DNA from: Metridium senile
Lineage: Eukaryota; Cnidaria; Anthozoa; Actiniaria; Metridiidae
Reading direction: 5' to 3'
Assembly (NCBI GenBank): GCA_949775045.1
Contig: OX459095.1
Location: 35,392,768-35,456,767 of the forward strand
Length of the DNA stretch: 64,000 nt
The stretch's first letter is position 1; every line of letters starts with the position of its first letter. Positions 63,441 through 64,000 of this stretch are shown piece by piece. Both the position numbers and the translations under genes were made by a program. The notes under the pieces were generated by a model. That model was not told the origin of the DNA, searched no databases, and saw nothing but the letters and a program-made list of their open reading frames with translations.

Positions 63441-64000
63441 TCGAGACAGTCACGTATATCCACACGAACTCGAGTTCACTTTGCGCCTTTCTTTATTTAC
63501 ATCGTTATTTTATATTGCCGTTATTTTTACATTATTTTTACATTTTTATTTTGACCTTATTTTTTATTCTTATATATATATTTATTATTATTTACTCGTT
63601 ATCATTATTATTATCATTTATTATTCATAACATATTTTTATTCTCACTTCTCTTTTATGAATTTCTTTCACCATTATCATACCATTATCATACCACTGTT
63701 CACTCCACATACTTACCTGTTCCATTCAACCTCAATTTGAAACTCCACTTATATTCACACTAACTTTCCACGACTTGCACTCTACAACTCTTACATCCAC
63801 ACACACCTTCCCTCAATTGATGTGTTGGTACGAATACCTGCTTTTTAGCATGTCATTTAGCACCTAAATTCTTATCCATTCGCATACATATATATTTTTT
63901 ATTTACATACAGGTCTATGCATTTGCACATGACTCTTTTTTTAATAAAACATTATGACACACCACAGGGAAAGTTTTGTATCCTGAAAGGGATCCTAACA
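63441..64000. other. AT-rich flank, nothing recognised
   Basis: A 118-codon frame at 63407-63763 runs from satellite into low-complexity Leu/Ile/Phe/Ser sequence and is not supported as a gene. Confidence 0.5.

Overview
The window reads as nuclear DNA of an animal, probably an early-branching invertebrate such as a cnidarian; this placement is inference. Support comes from spliced genes with GT-AG and one GC-AG intron, TATA boxes and AATAAA signals, non-LTR and Penelope-like retroelement debris, many inverted-repeat elements and long trinucleotide microsatellites. No rRNA, tRNA, CRISPR array or bacterial operon was recognised.

1 to about 24.4 kb: a large tandem duplication. Unit A (1-12570) and unit B (16353-24370) each carry two divergent, mostly alpha-helical proteins on the minus strand, followed by the same spacer. 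One protein of each pair has a hydrophobic stretch between long helices, as in bipartite alpha-helical pore formers (inference). Unit A was later hit by a 4.7-kb TTAA-flanked inverted-repeat element containing a 5'-truncated LINE, and by a Penelope-like fragment. Unit B received a different insert. Unit A ends in a broken piece of the JAMM gene that lies intact just beyond unit B, so that gene's neighbourhood was part of the duplication.

25 to 60 kb: the main interest. This is a dense cluster of genes resembling the bacterial E1-E2-JAB ubiquitin-like conjugation systems (the Bil and CBASS-associated families), here in a eukaryotic genome. It contains one ThiF-type E1 (31675-32910), three E2s of the prokaryotic type (29140-29580, 53331-53780, 53941-54552) and one E2 remnant (35997-36080). 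It also contains five intact JAMM/JAB peptidases (25202, 27354, 34645, 49262, 55482). Three further genes have a decayed JAB-like N-terminus and a cysteine-less E2/RWD-like C-terminus (29754, 39168 and 41815; the last two have three exons). Two families of very short proteins end in G-F-F or G-G-F-F-H-K-D and are candidate modifiers or substrates. Much of the cluster grew by an inverted duplication (33840-38220 against 50185-57360) and a smaller direct one (52406-53062 against 59347-59999).

Regulation: near-palindromic NF-kB-like sites (G3-4, A/T core, C3-4) recur through this half, often 90-145 bp upstream of a start codon. TTCNNNGAA (STAT-type) and TGACGTCA (CRE-type) motifs accompany them. 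I saw none of the kB-type palindromes in the first 24 kb. The simplest reading is a laterally acquired, expanded, immune-inducible ubiquitin-like conjugation locus. E1 would activate a modifier, the E2s transfer it, the JAMM enzymes process or remove it, and the pseudo-JAB/RWD proteins act as adaptors.

60 to 64 kb: an 85-bp satellite interrupted by a 2.9-kb inverted-repeat element with a 6-bp target duplication, then unremarkable AT-rich sequence.
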